DNA of 64,000 nt. Source: Paraburkholderia dinghuensis (lineage in GTDB: Bacteria; Pseudomonadota; Gammaproteobacteria; Burkholderiales; Burkholderiaceae). Position numbers and translations under genes: made by a program. The notes beneath the pieces were generated by a model. That model ran no database searches and was not told the origin of the DNA. It was given only the letters and a program-made list of their open reading frames with translations. The stretch covers positions 181,194-245,193 of the forward strand of contig NZ_RQIS01000009.1 of NCBI RefSeq assembly GCF_003837865.1, written 5' to 3'. Of the stretch, positions 35,474 to 45,546 are shown piece by piece (position 1 is the stretch's first letter; every line of letters begins with the position of its first letter).

Positions 35474-38400
35474 TTGGAGGGAAGTTCGTCCGGTGATAAT
35501 TCGGGGGAATCAGGCGAAGTGGAATTGACCTTGCTGGCGTTACAGGACGTCATGCTCTCGGCGATGACCGCCAATTCGTCTCTCTCTGAGACGATGTCCG
35601 CGTTGTGCAGCGAGGTGCAGCGTATCGCGCCTGAAATCGTCGTATCCACACTCAGGCTCGACAGCGACGGTGTGATTCATACGCTCGCTGCCCCGGGTTT
35701 GCCGTCCAGCTCTGACGAGGCGATCGATGGAAAGCAGGTCGCGCCCGACTTCGGAACCTGCGGCCCCGCGATGCTGTTTGGCCGGCCTGTCCTTACGCGC
35801 GATATTCACGAGGACCCGAACTGGCGTTCGCTGATGCCTCTGGCGAAGCTGCTGGGTTTGCGGGCTTGCTGGTCGAATCCGATCAAAGATCGAACCGGGC
35901 GGGTGCTCGGCAGTCTCGCGTTCTATTTCCGCCAACCCACGGAGCCAACCGACTTCCACGGAAGACTTGCCGAAGCGTGTCTTCGCCTGTGTGTGCTCGC
36001 TTTCGAACATGAGGAAGCACACAGCAGCCTGCAGCGCCTTGCGTGGTTCGACTCGCTGACCGGGTTGCCGAACCGCGCCATGCTCGAAAGAGAAGCTGAT
36101 CGCATTCTGGCTCGGGCCCGCCGGGCGGGTTCGGGCGTTTCCGTTTTGATGCTCGATGTCGATCATTTCAAGCAACTCAACGATACCCTCGGACATCTGG
36201 CCGGCGACAAGGCGCTGCGCCTTATCGCGAACTGCATCGCGGACAGTCTGCTGCGCTCTGAAGGTATAGCAGCCCGTTACGGTGGCGAAGAATTCTGCGT
36301 GGTGCTCCAGGATGCCGGTCAGCGCCAGGCCATCGAGGTTGCACAGTCCATCCGGCGTTTGGTCGAGGAAGGACGATGTGGGAGTGTCGCGGGCGTTCAG
36401 GGTGGGTTGACGGTCAGTATTGGCGTATCGACTTTCGACGGGCGCTCCGATGATTCGTTCGAGGATCTGATTGGACGGGCAGATCAGTGCCTGTACGAGG
36501 CGAAGCGCACGGGACGAAACAGGGTGGTTGCGCCTCGGCCCTCCGCTGGCGACGATTCGCAAGGCCCGTCCAGCACGACTGGTTTACGCGACAGCCTGGA
36601 GACGCCAGGGGTTGTCAAGCTGGAAGAACTTGCTCATCTGTATGGCGACGATCTGGCGCCAGAGATGGCGGCGCTGACCGAGGTTCTGAGACCCGTCGTC
36701 GCTACGGTCGTTGAGGAGTTCTATCAATACGTTCAAGGTCTGCCAGGCGTGGGCAAGTTCATGCGGAATCTGGCGGATACCGAGCTGTATGACCTGAAAC
36801 GGCGTCAGATAGAGAACCTGATGCTGGTGGCTTCGCCCGATTTGACTTCCGCGAAACATCGGACGTCTAGCCTGAAAGCAGGACGCCTTTATGCAATCTT
36901 CGGCGTGAGTTCCCGGGATCTCGCGCATGCCCAGGAGATCCTGCACGCCGTCGTGAGCCGACACGTAGATACGACGGCGCACCATGCGGCGCTGGCGACG
37001 CTTTCCCGCCGGTTGACCCGCGATCTCACCTGGCAGATCGAAGCGGCGCGACTGGTCCACGAAACGTCTCAGGATGTACTGCTCCGTATCACCGAACTGG
37101 CGTGGAGTGCGGCGAGTCACGCCGATCTGATCGTCAAGGCGGCGGCTATCCTCGGCGCGTTGGACGGCTGCGTCGGCTGCTCGTTTGGGCGTCCGGCGAT
37201 CGACGGCGCTTTTCGCTTCGAGTCAGTGTCCGGCGAGGCGTTGAGCGCCTATCTGGCCGACATCGAGGCCACGGAAATCAGCGTGATCACCAAGGGGGAG
37301 CGGTCGCAGGGGCAGGGGCCGACGGGGCGCGCGTGGACCGGCGGGCAAGTTGAGCGCTGCATGAACGTCGAAACAGACTACAGGATGCGGCCGTGGCGCG
37401 ACATCGCACGGCGATACGGAATTCGCTCGAGCGTCGCGATTCCGCTGTCGCCGCCGAATCGCACGCCGGGCACGGTGCTGACGTTGTACAGCAAGCTGCC
37501 GGGAGGCTATGCGTCTGCGGAGCAGGTTGGCTTCATCCGGCAGGTGCAGGCCTTGCTGACGTTCGCCATTGCGCGTCTGGAGAGTGGCTCGCGAACGTTG
37601 CATGCGTTGCCGTGGTCGACGCGACAGCGCTGGGCGAGCCTGATCGGGACATCCGCGCTCGAAATGCACTATCAGCCGATCAGGGATCTCGTGTCGGGCC
37701 GGGTGAAACGGGCCGAGGCGCTAGCCCGCTTACGGGACGGCGACGAAATACTGGCGCCGGGCAAGTTCTTTCCCTGCCTGTCACGTGAAGACTTCGTCGT
37801 GGTCTATACCCGGGGACTTCATCAGGTACTGGAGCAGCAGAATCGCTGGTTGAGCGACGGGCTCGACATCGAGCTGTCCGTCAATCTCCCTGCCGAAGCC
37901 ATTCACGATCCGCGATTTTACGAAATTACCCGCGAGGCGTTGCGCCAATATGGCAGCCGGCCGCAGCGATTGATGCTTGAAGTGCTGGAGACGTCGGATA
38001 CGGTTTCGGGCCAAAGTTTGCGCTACGGGCTCGATCAATTCAGGGCGCTCGGCATCAAGCTCGCGGAAGACGACCTGGGCGCCGGGCACAGCAGCCTCGA
38101 TCGTCTGCGCTCGCAGCCATTCGATGTGATCAAGCTTGATCGCAGTCTGGTGCTGGGCGTCGAACAAACTCCGATCGACGTGCTGAGTTCCATATACCAG
38201 CTGACCAATCTGTGCCATGCGCTCGGCAAAACCGTTGTGGTGGAAGGTGTTGAAAGCGTCGACCTGATCGATGCGGTCGCGCTGTTGGGTGCGGACGCGG
38301 CTCAGGGTTACGCGATTGCACGTCCGATGCCCGCAGCTGGACTCACCGAATGGATGCGACAGCACAGCGAGGCGTGGGAAGCACCCGATCGCGCGAATCC

Positions 38401-38638
38401 GGAAGGACACCTTGCGAGGCTCGCGAAGCTGCTCATCTGGGAAACTCATCTGCGACTGCTATTTGGATCGTCGCGTTCCCGGGTATTTGAAATTCAACCT
38501 GCGGATGTGCCGATCCTGCCATTCGATTCGGTCGATACGGCTCTGCAAATGTCGCTTCTGGACGCCGCGAGGCATCACGGCATGGTTGCCCCAGAGTATC
38601 TCGCTGCTCGTGAGAGGCTGATCGCGGCGTTGATGTGA
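35474..38638 (+). CDS. GAF-GGDEF-globin-like-GAF-EAL c-di-GMP protein
   Basis: 1054 residues from TTG 35474; the first ATG (35552, with AGGAC upstream) would give 1028, so the start is uncertain. Order: GAF (about 30-180), GGDEF with intact GGEEF (270-274), a globin-like sensor domain (about 380-530), second GAF (about 540-715), EAL (about 735-985), C-terminal helical tail. The globin-like part follows the globin-coupled sensor pattern (VVEEFYQYVQGLPGVGKFM, AGRLYAIFGVSSRDL), but Tyr473 stands where the haem-ligating His is normally found (GR-H-A-IG). EAL residues are all present: RAEALARL, SVNLPAEA, EDDLGAGHSSL, IKLDRSLV, VVEGVES, AQGYAIARP. Both cyclase and phosphodiesterase activities are possible. 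Confidence 0.88.
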   Translation: MEGSSSGDNSGESGEVELTLLALQDVMLSAMTANSSLSETMSALCSEVQRIAPEIVVSTLRLDSDGVIHTLAAPGLPSSSDEAIDGKQVAPDFGTCGPAMLFGRPVLTRDIHEDPNWRSLMPLAKLLGLRACWSNPIKDRTGRVLGSLAFYFRQPTEPTDFHGRLAEACLRLCVLAFEHEEAHSSLQRLAWFDSLTGLPNRAMLEREADRILARARRAGSGVSVLMLDVDHFKQLNDTLGHLAGDKALRLIANCIADSLLRSEGIAARYGGEEFCVVLQDAGQRQAIEVAQSIRRLVEEGRCGSVAGVQGGLTVSIGVSTFDGRSDDSFEDLIGRADQCLYEAKRTGRNRVVAPRPSAGDDSQGPSSTTGLRDSLETPGVVKLEELAHLYGDDLAPEMAALTEVLRPVVATVVEEFYQYVQGLPGVGKFMRNLADTELYDLKRRQIENLMLVASPDLTSAKHRTSSLKAGRLYAIFGVSSRDLAHAQEILHAVVSRHVDTTAHHAALATLSRRLTRDLTWQIEAARLVHETSQDVLLRITELAWSAASHADLIVKAAAILGALDGCVGCSFGRPAIDGAFRFESVSGEALSAYLADIEATEISVITKGERSQGQGPTGRAWTGGQVERCMNVETDYRMRPWRDIARRYGIRSSVAIPLSPPNRTPGTVLTLYSKLPGGYASAEQVGFIRQVQALLTFAIARLESGSRTLHALPWSTRQRWASLIGTSALEMHYQPIRDLVSGRVKRAEALARLRDGDEILAPGKFFPCLSREDFVVVYTRGLHQVLEQQNRWLSDGLDIELSVNLPAEAIHDPRFYEITREALRQYGSRPQRLMLEVLETSDTVSGQSLRYGLDQFRALGIKLAEDDLGAGHSSLDRLRSQPFDVIKLDRSLVLGVEQTPIDVLSSIYQLTNLCHALGKTVVVEGVESVDLIDAVALLGADAAQGYAIARPMPAAGLTEWMRQHSEAWEAPDRANPEGHLARLAKLLIWETHLRLLFGSSRSRVFEIQPADVPILPFDSVDTALQMSLLDAARHHGMVAPEYLAARERLIAALM

Positions 38639-39092
38639 CGATGACGCTGCGTATCGGCAACCCATGTCGGCTTCACGCCTCAGGTCCGGATCTGCGGAGC
38701 GCGTAGCTTCGATCCAACGCGCCGGAGTAGCGCTTCCAATGCCACGAATTGGCCGCGCCGGGCGGGATTCCCGCGGCGTGGGCAAATACCGCATTTCCAC
38801 ACCAATGCTGTCGCTCAAGAAAACGCTTGCACAGTCGTTATTCCTCAAGGGATCGCCGTCCGCAGTTGTCCGGACTCGGGCGCGGGCAAGGAGCAGATCG
38901 GGCAATCGCCTTCATCTTGTTGTTCTCCTTTAAAATTCCCGGCGCCTGCCGTTAAGGCACACCTGGTCATCTTCAGCACTCCGGCGATCCCGCGCGAGGT
39001 TGTGGAAGGTGACACATTCCGTGAATAACCAACGGCCAGTCCTTGCGACGGGTTGGAATACTCAGCGGCACATGACGTGCCCTATCGTCTCG
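38639..39092. other. intergenic, no gene recognised
   Basis: About 450 bases without a convincing frame. Frames that run into the lipoprotein from upstream (for example from 39000) lack a signal peptide at their start. Confidence 0.4.
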
Positions 39093-39485
39093 ATGTTAAA
39101 ACGGTTGCTCTGCATTATTGGCTTTGCCGGATTGATGGCTGCATGCTCGCATGATGGTCCGGACAATCTGGTCGGCACCTGGGGAGAGTCGATTCAGGGA
39201 CAAATCTATCCCGTCTTGAAGATCGAAAAAACCAGCGGGCGCTATGTACTGTACACAAACGCTAACGGGCACTGGTACCGGGCGAGTGAGTACATGTACG
39301 TCGCCACGAAGGCCGATCTGGAGCAATTGCTCCACCGTCCGGTGAGAAGCAGCGTGACCGGGCTGAAGGGGGGTGTCGCAGCGGTGTTCATGGTGCCGGC
39401 CGGCTGGGTCGAGGGAACGTTTGCAACGCATACTGGATTCTTTGCCGTGACGTGGTTCGGCCCGATCGAATTGATCCGCATTTGA
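39093..39485 (+). CDS. small lipoprotein of unknown function
   Basis: 130 residues from ATG 39093. Signal peptide MLKRLLCIIGFAGLMAAC with lipobox MAAC (Cys18). The mature domain looks like a compact beta barrel (LVGTWGESIQGQIYPVLKIE, SGRYVLYTNANGHWYRASEY), reminiscent of small lipocalin-like lipoproteins. Upstream in-frame starts (39000, 39072) would hide the signal peptide. No neighbours on the same strand close enough for an operon. Confidence 0.7.
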   Translation: MLKRLLCIIGFAGLMAACSHDGPDNLVGTWGESIQGQIYPVLKIEKTSGRYVLYTNANGHWYRASEYMYVATKADLEQLLHRPVRSSVTGLKGGVAAVFMVPAGWVEGTFATHTGFFAVTWFGPIELIRI

Positions 39486-40584
39486 GCGCGCATTTGATCG
39501 CGAATTTGATCGATTTGTCTGCGATTCAGTTGTGTGGAATTCACATCGGCGGGCGATTCAGATCGTGACGTCGCCGGAAATTCTGGCATAAGCGAATGCG
39601 CTCGCCTTGGGTGTGTTTGCCATATTCCGGCTTGGTGGCAGGTGTGGATGCCGCAATGCCGAACTACTACTATTGATGCAAAGTTTCCACCCGGAATTGT
39701 CGAGGCCGACAAGGAACAGAGCGGAAAGCACCGATAGCTCATCGTATACAAAACCGATCCCGCTCCACCCCATACCAGCAACAGTCTTGACCGTTTCGTC
39801 GTGGATTCGCATCCACGCCACGGCATCCAGCATATTGTTTGCCAATTAATCGACGCCATCGATAACCGGTTAACCTGGAGTGCTGCAACAAATCCGTCTG
39901 TCAGATTAAATGGGTTGCATAGATCGCTAATTGTCTTTTTGCCGCTTCATAAAAGCCTTGCTAAGTCGTTACGCTGTAACGAATTAGAGAGAGATTAAAA
40001 AAATTTATAGGTGAAACCCCCTAAAGATTTTCTCGGGCAGGCCGAAATTTGATCTAGAGCATATGCGGAAGCTTCAGTCCGCTAAAAGAAATTGATGCGA
40101 CCGTATGCATGACCGGCGCGCACCCCAATACAAAATGACACGCCAACTCACGAAGTACCGAACAGGCACGCGACGTCGATGCTTTGACACGCTCTTTGCC
40201 TGCAGCGTTGTATTCGATTCCGGCGCCCTCAGACCGGCGACCGTCACGTCGAATGACAACGGCATTAACGCAAATACGATCACCAGCCGCGTTACGAGCA
40301 CGAACCTCCGCCTCAAAGGCGTGGACGTGCCAATCCGCAGCGCCCATACGGACGTCGCTCCGGTCAATCCGCGTGCTACTACGATCAACGACGTTGCGCT
40401 GATCCAATCCGGTCGCGTCGCCTTTCCGCCAGGGGCGGGGAGCGTCGTCGAGTTGCGAATCAGCATGGACCTTGTGCCCACGGGCAATGCGACCGACTGG
40501 CCCGCCGTCCAGTCAGCATTCAGCCTCGTCGTTTGCCATCGGGCATAGGCGGCATCTCGCATCACTTTCATGGAGGCGTGTTAA
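39486..40584. other. 1.1-kb region without a convincing gene
   Basis: Overlapping frames on both strands at 40054-40571 and a minus frame at 39558-39845 are open, but none has a recognisable domain. Composition around 39850-40050 is AT-rich. The region may hold decayed sequence. The promoter of the Aer-like receptor should lie just before 40585. Confidence 0.4.
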
Positions 40585-42127
40585 TTGCGCGACAACCAGC
40601 CCGTTACTCAAAAGGAGTACGAACTAGAAGGCAACGCGACGTTGATGAGCGTTACGGACACGCAGAGCCATATCAGCTACGCCAACTCGTCATTTATCAG
40701 CGTCAGCGGATTTGATCTCGAGGAGCTTCAGGGGCAGCCCCACAACATGGTCCGCCACCCCGATATGCCGACGGAAGCCTTCGCCGATTTGTGGTCTACG
40801 GTCAAAAGCGGACTGCCGTGGACGGGGCTGGTCAAGAACCGGCGCAAAAACGGTGACCATTATTGGGTGCGCGCCAACGTCACGCCGGTTATTCGTCATG
40901 GCGCACCGACCGGATACATGTCTGTGCGGACCAAACCTTCACGCGAAGAGGTGGCCGCCGCGGAAAGCCTGTACCGTGATTTTCGTGAAGGCCAGGCGGG
41001 TGACCGCCGTTTCCACCAGGGTATCGTCGTTCGCACCGGGCTGAAGGCATTTCGCTCTTTTTTTCAGGTAGCGAGTGTGCGTACGCGTATCTGCCTGCTC
41101 GGTGTCGCATTTGCCATTTGGGAGATCCTCGCTTGCTTGATTTTCGGCTTACCGCCTTTGCATACGATCGAAATCCTGGCCAGCGTTGTGGTGGGGATGT
41201 CGGTCTTCGGCCTGCTGCTCAATTGGCAGATTTCCCGTCCGCTCGAGCGGCTGCTGAAAGAGGCCCAGGATGTTGCGTCGGGTGAAAGCCATACGGTGAC
41301 GCCGCTAAATCGCGTCGACGAGATAGGCATGCTCAGTCGCTCCATCGGGCAGTTGGGCGTGATGTTCCGATGGCTGTCAACCGATGTCGGTGAGCAGATT
41401 TCCTGGGTCCGGGCGGCCAGTCGCGAAATCGCTCAGGGCAACGTCGATCTGAGAAAACGCACCGAAGCCGCAGCGACCAGCGTCCAGCAGACGGCAAGCG
41501 CGATGACACAGATGACGTCTGCAGTGCAGAGCAATGCGGAAACATCGCACGAGGCCGATGCACTCTCTGTGAGCGCGCGAGGCTGCAGTGAAAGGCGGAA
41601 CGTCGGTTGAGAAGGTGATGGACACGATGGCCGACATCTCAGCGAGCGCGAAACGGATTACCGACATCATCGGCGCGATAGAGGGCATTGCATTCCAGAC
41701 CAACATTCTTGCGCTCAACGCGGCGGTCGAAGCCGCGCGCGCCGGCGAACAAGGTAAGGGCTTTGCCGTGGTCGCTCAGGAGGTCCGCGCGCTTGCGCAG
41801 CGTAGTTCGGATGCCGCGAAGGAAATCAAGCATCTGATCGAGGACAGTGTGGGGAAAATCGCGTTGGGTTCGCGCCTCGTCAATGAGGCCGGGCAGGCGA
41901 TGGACGATATCGTGACGCAGGTAAAACGCGTCTCGGCTCTGATTACTGCAATCAGTTCGGCGACGGCGGAGCAAAGCGTCGGCGTTACGCGGGTGGACCA
42001 GGCGATCGGCAATCTCGACGAAATCACCCAACAAAACGCCGCGCTGGTCGAGCAAAACACAGCAGTGTCGGAGAACTTGCAGCAGCAGGCGACACGACTG
42101 GTTGATGCCGTCGAGGTATTCCACTGA
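40585..42127 (+). pseudogene. aer: Aer-like PAS chemoreceptor, split by a frameshift
   Basis: The first part (40585 to about 41578) encodes a PAS domain with aerotaxis-type features (VTDTQSHISYANSSFISVSG, HNMVRHPDMPTEAF), two membrane helices at about 165-215, a HAMP-like segment and the start of the signalling domain. The second part (from about 41579, +1 frame, to 42127) encodes the MCP hairpin tip ([20 protein letters not shown]) and ends DAVEVFH. The join lies in an alternating GC run at 41573-41579: restoring one GC pair (or removing one base) would give a continuous receptor reading SAREAAVKGGTS. Either a genuine pseudogene, a slippage switch or a sequencing error. Intact, it would steer motility by redox or oxygen. 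Confidence 0.85.
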
Positions 42128-42175
42128 GGCCATGAGGAAAACTATGTTCATGAACAGTGTTCGAGAAGGCACGGC

Positions 42176-42484
42176 GTGATCGGGGACGGCGTGGAGGTTG
42201 ATGAAAAGTCGCAACCGGAGACGCGGCTAGCCAGGGCAGCGCTCAGGCTGCTCGCTCATCATGCGATTGTGAAGGCCCGCGAGGCAGCCGATGCGACGAA
42301 TGGCAACGCACTCGCAAGCGTCAGGCAGTCCGTGCTCAATGAAAAACTGGCCGCCACGGTGCGCGTGGAGTTTCCCGCCGACGCTGATGTTTTCTTCGAG
42401 GAAATCGAGCGCATGTTGATGACGATCGACCGGATGCAGGGGGGGAGTTCGTCCGGTGATAGTCATGAGTCTCAGAAGGAATAG
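42176..42484 (+). CDS. small protein following the Aer-like gene
   Basis: 102 residues, GTG start at 42176 with AGAAGG upstream, 48 bases after the receptor. Acidic and helical (TRLARAALRLLAHHAIVKAR, FFEEIERMLMTIDRMQGG), with a hydrophilic Ser-rich tail. No family recognised. Position suggests co-transcription with the chemoreceptor. Confidence 0.5.
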   Translation: MIGDGVEVDEKSQPETRLARAALRLLAHHAIVKAREAADATNGNALASVRQSVLNEKLAATVRVEFPADADVFFEEIERMLMTIDRMQGGSSSGDSHESQKE

Positions 42485-42898
42485 CGACAGTGTCGACGGG
42501 CGATAGTTGACGACCACACTCCGCCAGAACCGGATAGTCAGCCGGGTGACGAATGGGAGACGTTCTGTTCTTGATCGATTTGCGTGCTGGATGCTCGAAT
42601 GTCTGGTGTCCAGGATCGACAGGGTGGTCAAGAGTCCTTCGTGGCCCGAACCCGATCCGGGAATGGCTTATTCGCCGTTGCCTGAATGGGTTTCCATAGA
42701 GTAGGCCGGGACTAATTCAAAAGATGTATGCGGGCTACGAGGTGCCGCGGCCAGTCGCCCCGCGACGAGGAATATCTTCCCCCACGATTTCCGACGCACT
42801 AAACGGCGATCATGTAAAAGCCTAAAGAAATAGTGTAACCGTGCCGTAAACGTAGACAGCCTGTGTATCTGCAAGATCGAATAACAGACGGAGTGACC
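42485..42898. other. intergenic, no gene recognised
   Basis: About 410 bases. No convincing gene. The last 100 bases are AT-rich and should contain the promoter of the chemoreceptor at 42899. Confidence 0.4.
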
Positions 42899-44449
42899 GT
42901 GAAACTTTCTTTTTCCCAGAAGCTTTGGGCGCCTCTCATCCTTAGCCTTGCGTTCTTTGTCGTGATGTCGGTCGTCGACGCTTACCGGATTCGGGAAGTT
43001 CGCTACGACGAGAGACAGAGGGATCTGATTCACGCGACGGAACTGGCAATTGCGACGACGAAGGCGTATGCAGAGCAGGCGACAGCCGGAACCATCACGG
43101 TCGACGAAGCCAAAAAGCAGGCACTGGCAGCGATCCGGGGACTGCGTTATGGCCAAGGCGGGACCGGGTATTTCACGCTGTTGAATTCCGAACCGGTCAT
43201 CCTGATGCACCCGATCCATCCGGAAATGCAAGGGCGGAACATGAACGATTACAAGGACCCCAACGGGGTGGCCTTGTATCGCGATACCGTCGACATCGTC
43301 AAACGGGATGGCCACGGCTTCGTCCACTATTCGTTCCCGAAGCCCGGTACCAATGAGATCGGCCCGAAGGTGTCGTATGCGGCTGCCTATGAACCGTGGG
43401 ACTGGATTCTGCAGACCGGTGCTTACACCGATGATATTGACGCTGCATTCCGCACCTCTCTCTATCAGAGCCTCGGTGGTCTCGTGATTGCTGCCGCGGC
43501 GCTGGCTGCCGTTGTGATCTGGCTGAACCGTAGCATCCTGAACACGCTCGGCGGCGACCCGGCCGTGGCGGTCGACATTGCCAGTCGTATTGCGAATAAC
43601 GACCTGTCTGTCGTTGTTCACACGGCGCCGAACGATCGCTCCAGTCTCATGCATTCGATGAAGCGCATGCAGGAGCAATTGAGCACGATGATCCGGACGA
43701 TTCGCAGTTCCACCGAATCGATTGCGTCAGCGACCGGACAGATCGCCGCCGGCAATCAGGATCTGTCGCAGCGCACGGAAGAGCAGGCCGCATCGCTTGA
43801 AGAGACCGCCGCGAGCATGGAGGAGCTGACCTCCACCGTCAACCACAATGCGGACAACGCGCGTCAGGCGAGCAATATCGCTTCGCACGCGTTGGACGCT
43901 GCAAAGCGTGGTGGTGGCGTCGTGCAGCAGGTGGTCGAAACCATGAACGGCATCAACGCGAGCTCGGACCAGATTGCCAGCATCGTCGGCACGATCGAAA
44001 GCATCGCGTTCCAGACCAACATCCTCGCGCTCAATGCCGCTGTGGAGGCTGCGCGTGCCGGAGAGCAAGGGCGTGGTTTTGCGGTCGTTGCTGCCGAGGT
44101 GCGCTCGCTGGCTCAGCGTGCTGCGTCCGCATCGAGGGAAATCAAGGACCTGATTCAGGACTCGGTCGGTCGCGTGAAGTCCGGGGCCGAGTACGTCGAT
44201 TCGGCGGGTACCACGATGGGCGAGATTGTCGAGGCCGTGAAGCGCGTCACGGACATCGTGAATGAGATTTCGGCGGCGTCGGCAGAGCAGAGCAAGGGAA
44301 TTTCGCAGGTCAGCGAAGCCGTGACCCAGATGGACTCGGTGACCCAGCAAAATGCCGCGCTCGTCGAGCAGGCTGCTGCTGCGGCGCATTCGCTGCAATC
44401 ACAAGCTCAGGATCTTCGGTCGAACGTTGACCAGTTCCGGCTCGCCTGA
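42899..44449 (+). CDS. methyl-accepting chemotaxis protein with single Cache domain
   Basis: 516 residues. Membrane helix at about 12-30, periplasmic sCache_2 domain at about 32-180 ([40 protein letters not shown]), second helix at about 188-210, HAMP, then a long cytoplasmic hairpin whose tip reads [20 protein letters not shown]. It ends DQFRLA without the NWETF-type pentapeptide for methylase docking. GTG 42899 follows CGGAGTGACC. sCache_2 receptors often sense small organic acids; the ligand cannot be read here, though the glycolate locus is immediately downstream. Confidence 0.93.
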   Translation: MKLSFSQKLWAPLILSLAFFVVMSVVDAYRIREVRYDERQRDLIHATELAIATTKAYAEQATAGTITVDEAKKQALAAIRGLRYGQGGTGYFTLLNSEPVILMHPIHPEMQGRNMNDYKDPNGVALYRDTVDIVKRDGHGFVHYSFPKPGTNEIGPKVSYAAAYEPWDWILQTGAYTDDIDAAFRTSLYQSLGGLVIAAAALAAVVIWLNRSILNTLGGDPAVAVDIASRIANNDLSVVVHTAPNDRSSLMHSMKRMQEQLSTMIRTIRSSTESIASATGQIAAGNQDLSQRTEEQAASLEETAASMEELTSTVNHNADNARQASNIASHALDAAKRGGGVVQQVVETMNGINASSDQIASIVGTIESIAFQTNILALNAAVEAARAGEQGRGFAVVAAEVRSLAQRAASASREIKDLIQDSVGRVKSGAEYVDSAGTTMGEIVEAVKRVTDIVNEISAASAEQSKGISQVSEAVTQMDSVTQQNAALVEQAAAAAHSLQSQAQDLRSNVDQFRLA

Positions 44450-44559
44450 TCTCGCACCGAAGGCGGCGGCTATTTCGTCGACCAGACTATCCGTGCGGTG
44501 CAATCCCGCTTGATCGACGACGCGTCGCTTCGAGTGCAACGCGAACTTGATTGAGGCGG

Positions 44560-45330
44560 TTACTTCCACCCTTCGAGCCGAAGGGTGGCCCGCACGAGGC
44601 GCTGCTCTTCGCTTTCGATCTCGCGCAGATATTCGATGACGTTGCGGATATGCTCGCTGGCCGCCTTGCGTGCCTGCTCGGGCAACCGTCCGGTGACGGC
44701 GTTGTAGAGGCGCGCGTGCTGCCGGTCGATCTGCCTCTTGAGCGGCTCGCGGTGGTAGAGGTTGTTGACGGACGCGAAGACCGAGCTCAGCAGCAGGTCG
44801 GTGAGCGATTGCAGCGTGTTGACAAGGACCGGGTTGTGCGACGCCTCGCAGATCGCGCGATGAAACGCGTGGTCGAGCTTCGCGCGTGCTTCCGGCGGCA
44901 GGTCCTGCGTCTCGGGCGCGATCATCTCTTCATAGCGCCGCGTGATCAGGATGAAATCGGCATCGGTTCCGCGCCGTGCCGCGAGCCGGGCGGCTTCGGC
45001 CTCGAGCATCCCGCGCACTTCGAACAGGTCGTAGAGCGTGCGCGGCTGCGATGCGAGCAGGTGCATCATCGGCGTGATCTGCTTCTGCTCGGTCAGGTCC
45101 GCGACGAACGAGCCCTTGCCATGCACTGTCTCAATAACGCCGCGTGCGCGCAGCAGCTTCATCCCCTCGCGCAGCGCGGTGCGCGACACGCCGAGCTTTT
45201 CCGTCAGGCGGCGCTCGGACGGCAGCGCCTGCCCAACCTTGAGGATGCCGTCGACGATGAGCTTCTCGATACGCTCGGCAGCCACGTCGGCGACGCGTCG
45301 CGAGAGAGCCGGTTCTGCATTCAATTTCAT
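44560..45330 (-). CDS. glcC: GntR/FadR-family regulator of glycolate use (GlcC-like)
   Basis: About 256 residues. N-terminal winged helix-turn-helix (LPSERRLTEKLGVSRTALRE, LLRARGVIETVHGKGSFVAD) and C-terminal all-helical FCD ligand domain with candidate metal-binding His (KLDHAFHRAICEASHNPVLV). FCD regulators of the GlcC/LldR group respond to glycolate or lactate. Divergent from glcD. Start uncertain: ATG 45330 is used here, but in-frame ATGs at 45357 and 45372 exist and none has a good ribosome site. An operator palindrome lies 3-13 bases upstream of ATG 45330, pointing to autoregulation. Confidence 0.88.
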   Translation of the reverse strand: MKLNAEPALSRRVADVAAERIEKLIVDGILKVGQALPSERRLTEKLGVSRTALREGMKLLRARGVIETVHGKGSFVADLTEQKQITPMMHLLASQPRTLYDLFEVRGMLEAEAARLAARRGTDADFILITRRYEEMIAPETQDLPPEARAKLDHAFHRAICEASHNPVLVNTLQSLTDLLLSSVFASVNNLYHREPLKRQIDRQHARLYNAVTGRLPEQARKAASEHIRNVIEYLREIESEEQRLVRATLRLEGWK

Positions 45331-45332
45331 AC

Positions 45333-45343
45333 TGGTATGACCA
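45333..45343. promoter_or_regulatory. GlcC/LldR-type operator, copy 1
   Basis: Palindrome TGGTATGACCA, fitting the TGGTNNNACCA consensus of FadR/LldR/GlcC-type regulators. It abuts the likely start of glcC. An identical copy lies 106 bases away. Confidence 0.75.
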
Positions 45344-45438
45344 CTTTTGCGCGACATGCGTGATTGTCGCATGAACCGTTGAATTCATTGACTTTTGCGG
45401 TCGTGGCAGGTCACCAGAGAAGAGCCTCTATAAAAAAC

Positions 45439-45449
45439 TGGTATGACCA
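45439..45449. promoter_or_regulatory. GlcC/LldR-type operator, copy 2
   Basis: Second TGGTATGACCA. It begins 4 bases after TATAAA (45429-45434), a possible -10 box for glcD, so a bound regulator would cover the likely transcription start. 97 bases before the glcD start codon. Confidence 0.75.
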
Positions 45450-45546
45450 CGGCCGCTGGCACTGGACAACAGGTCGCACACCCAGAAAAATCGCCAGATT
45501 CATGGAATAGGGCACCATGCCTCGCACGCGTGGTGGAGACAAGGCA

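Noticed and set aside
39558..39845. 95-codon minus-strand frame after the small lipoprotein
   Set aside because: Composition drifts from globular to Ser/Pro-rich nonsense; no ribosome site and no family recognised.
40054..40571. Overlapping open frames on both strands before the Aer-like gene
   Set aside because: No domain or convincing ribosome site in any of them; left as unassigned sequence.
35481..42462. 16-base identity (SSSGD-encoding) shared by the globin-like c-di-GMP gene start and the tail of the small protein at 42176
   Set aside because: A 16-base match is close to chance expectation within 64 kb and Ser-rich linkers use few codons here.
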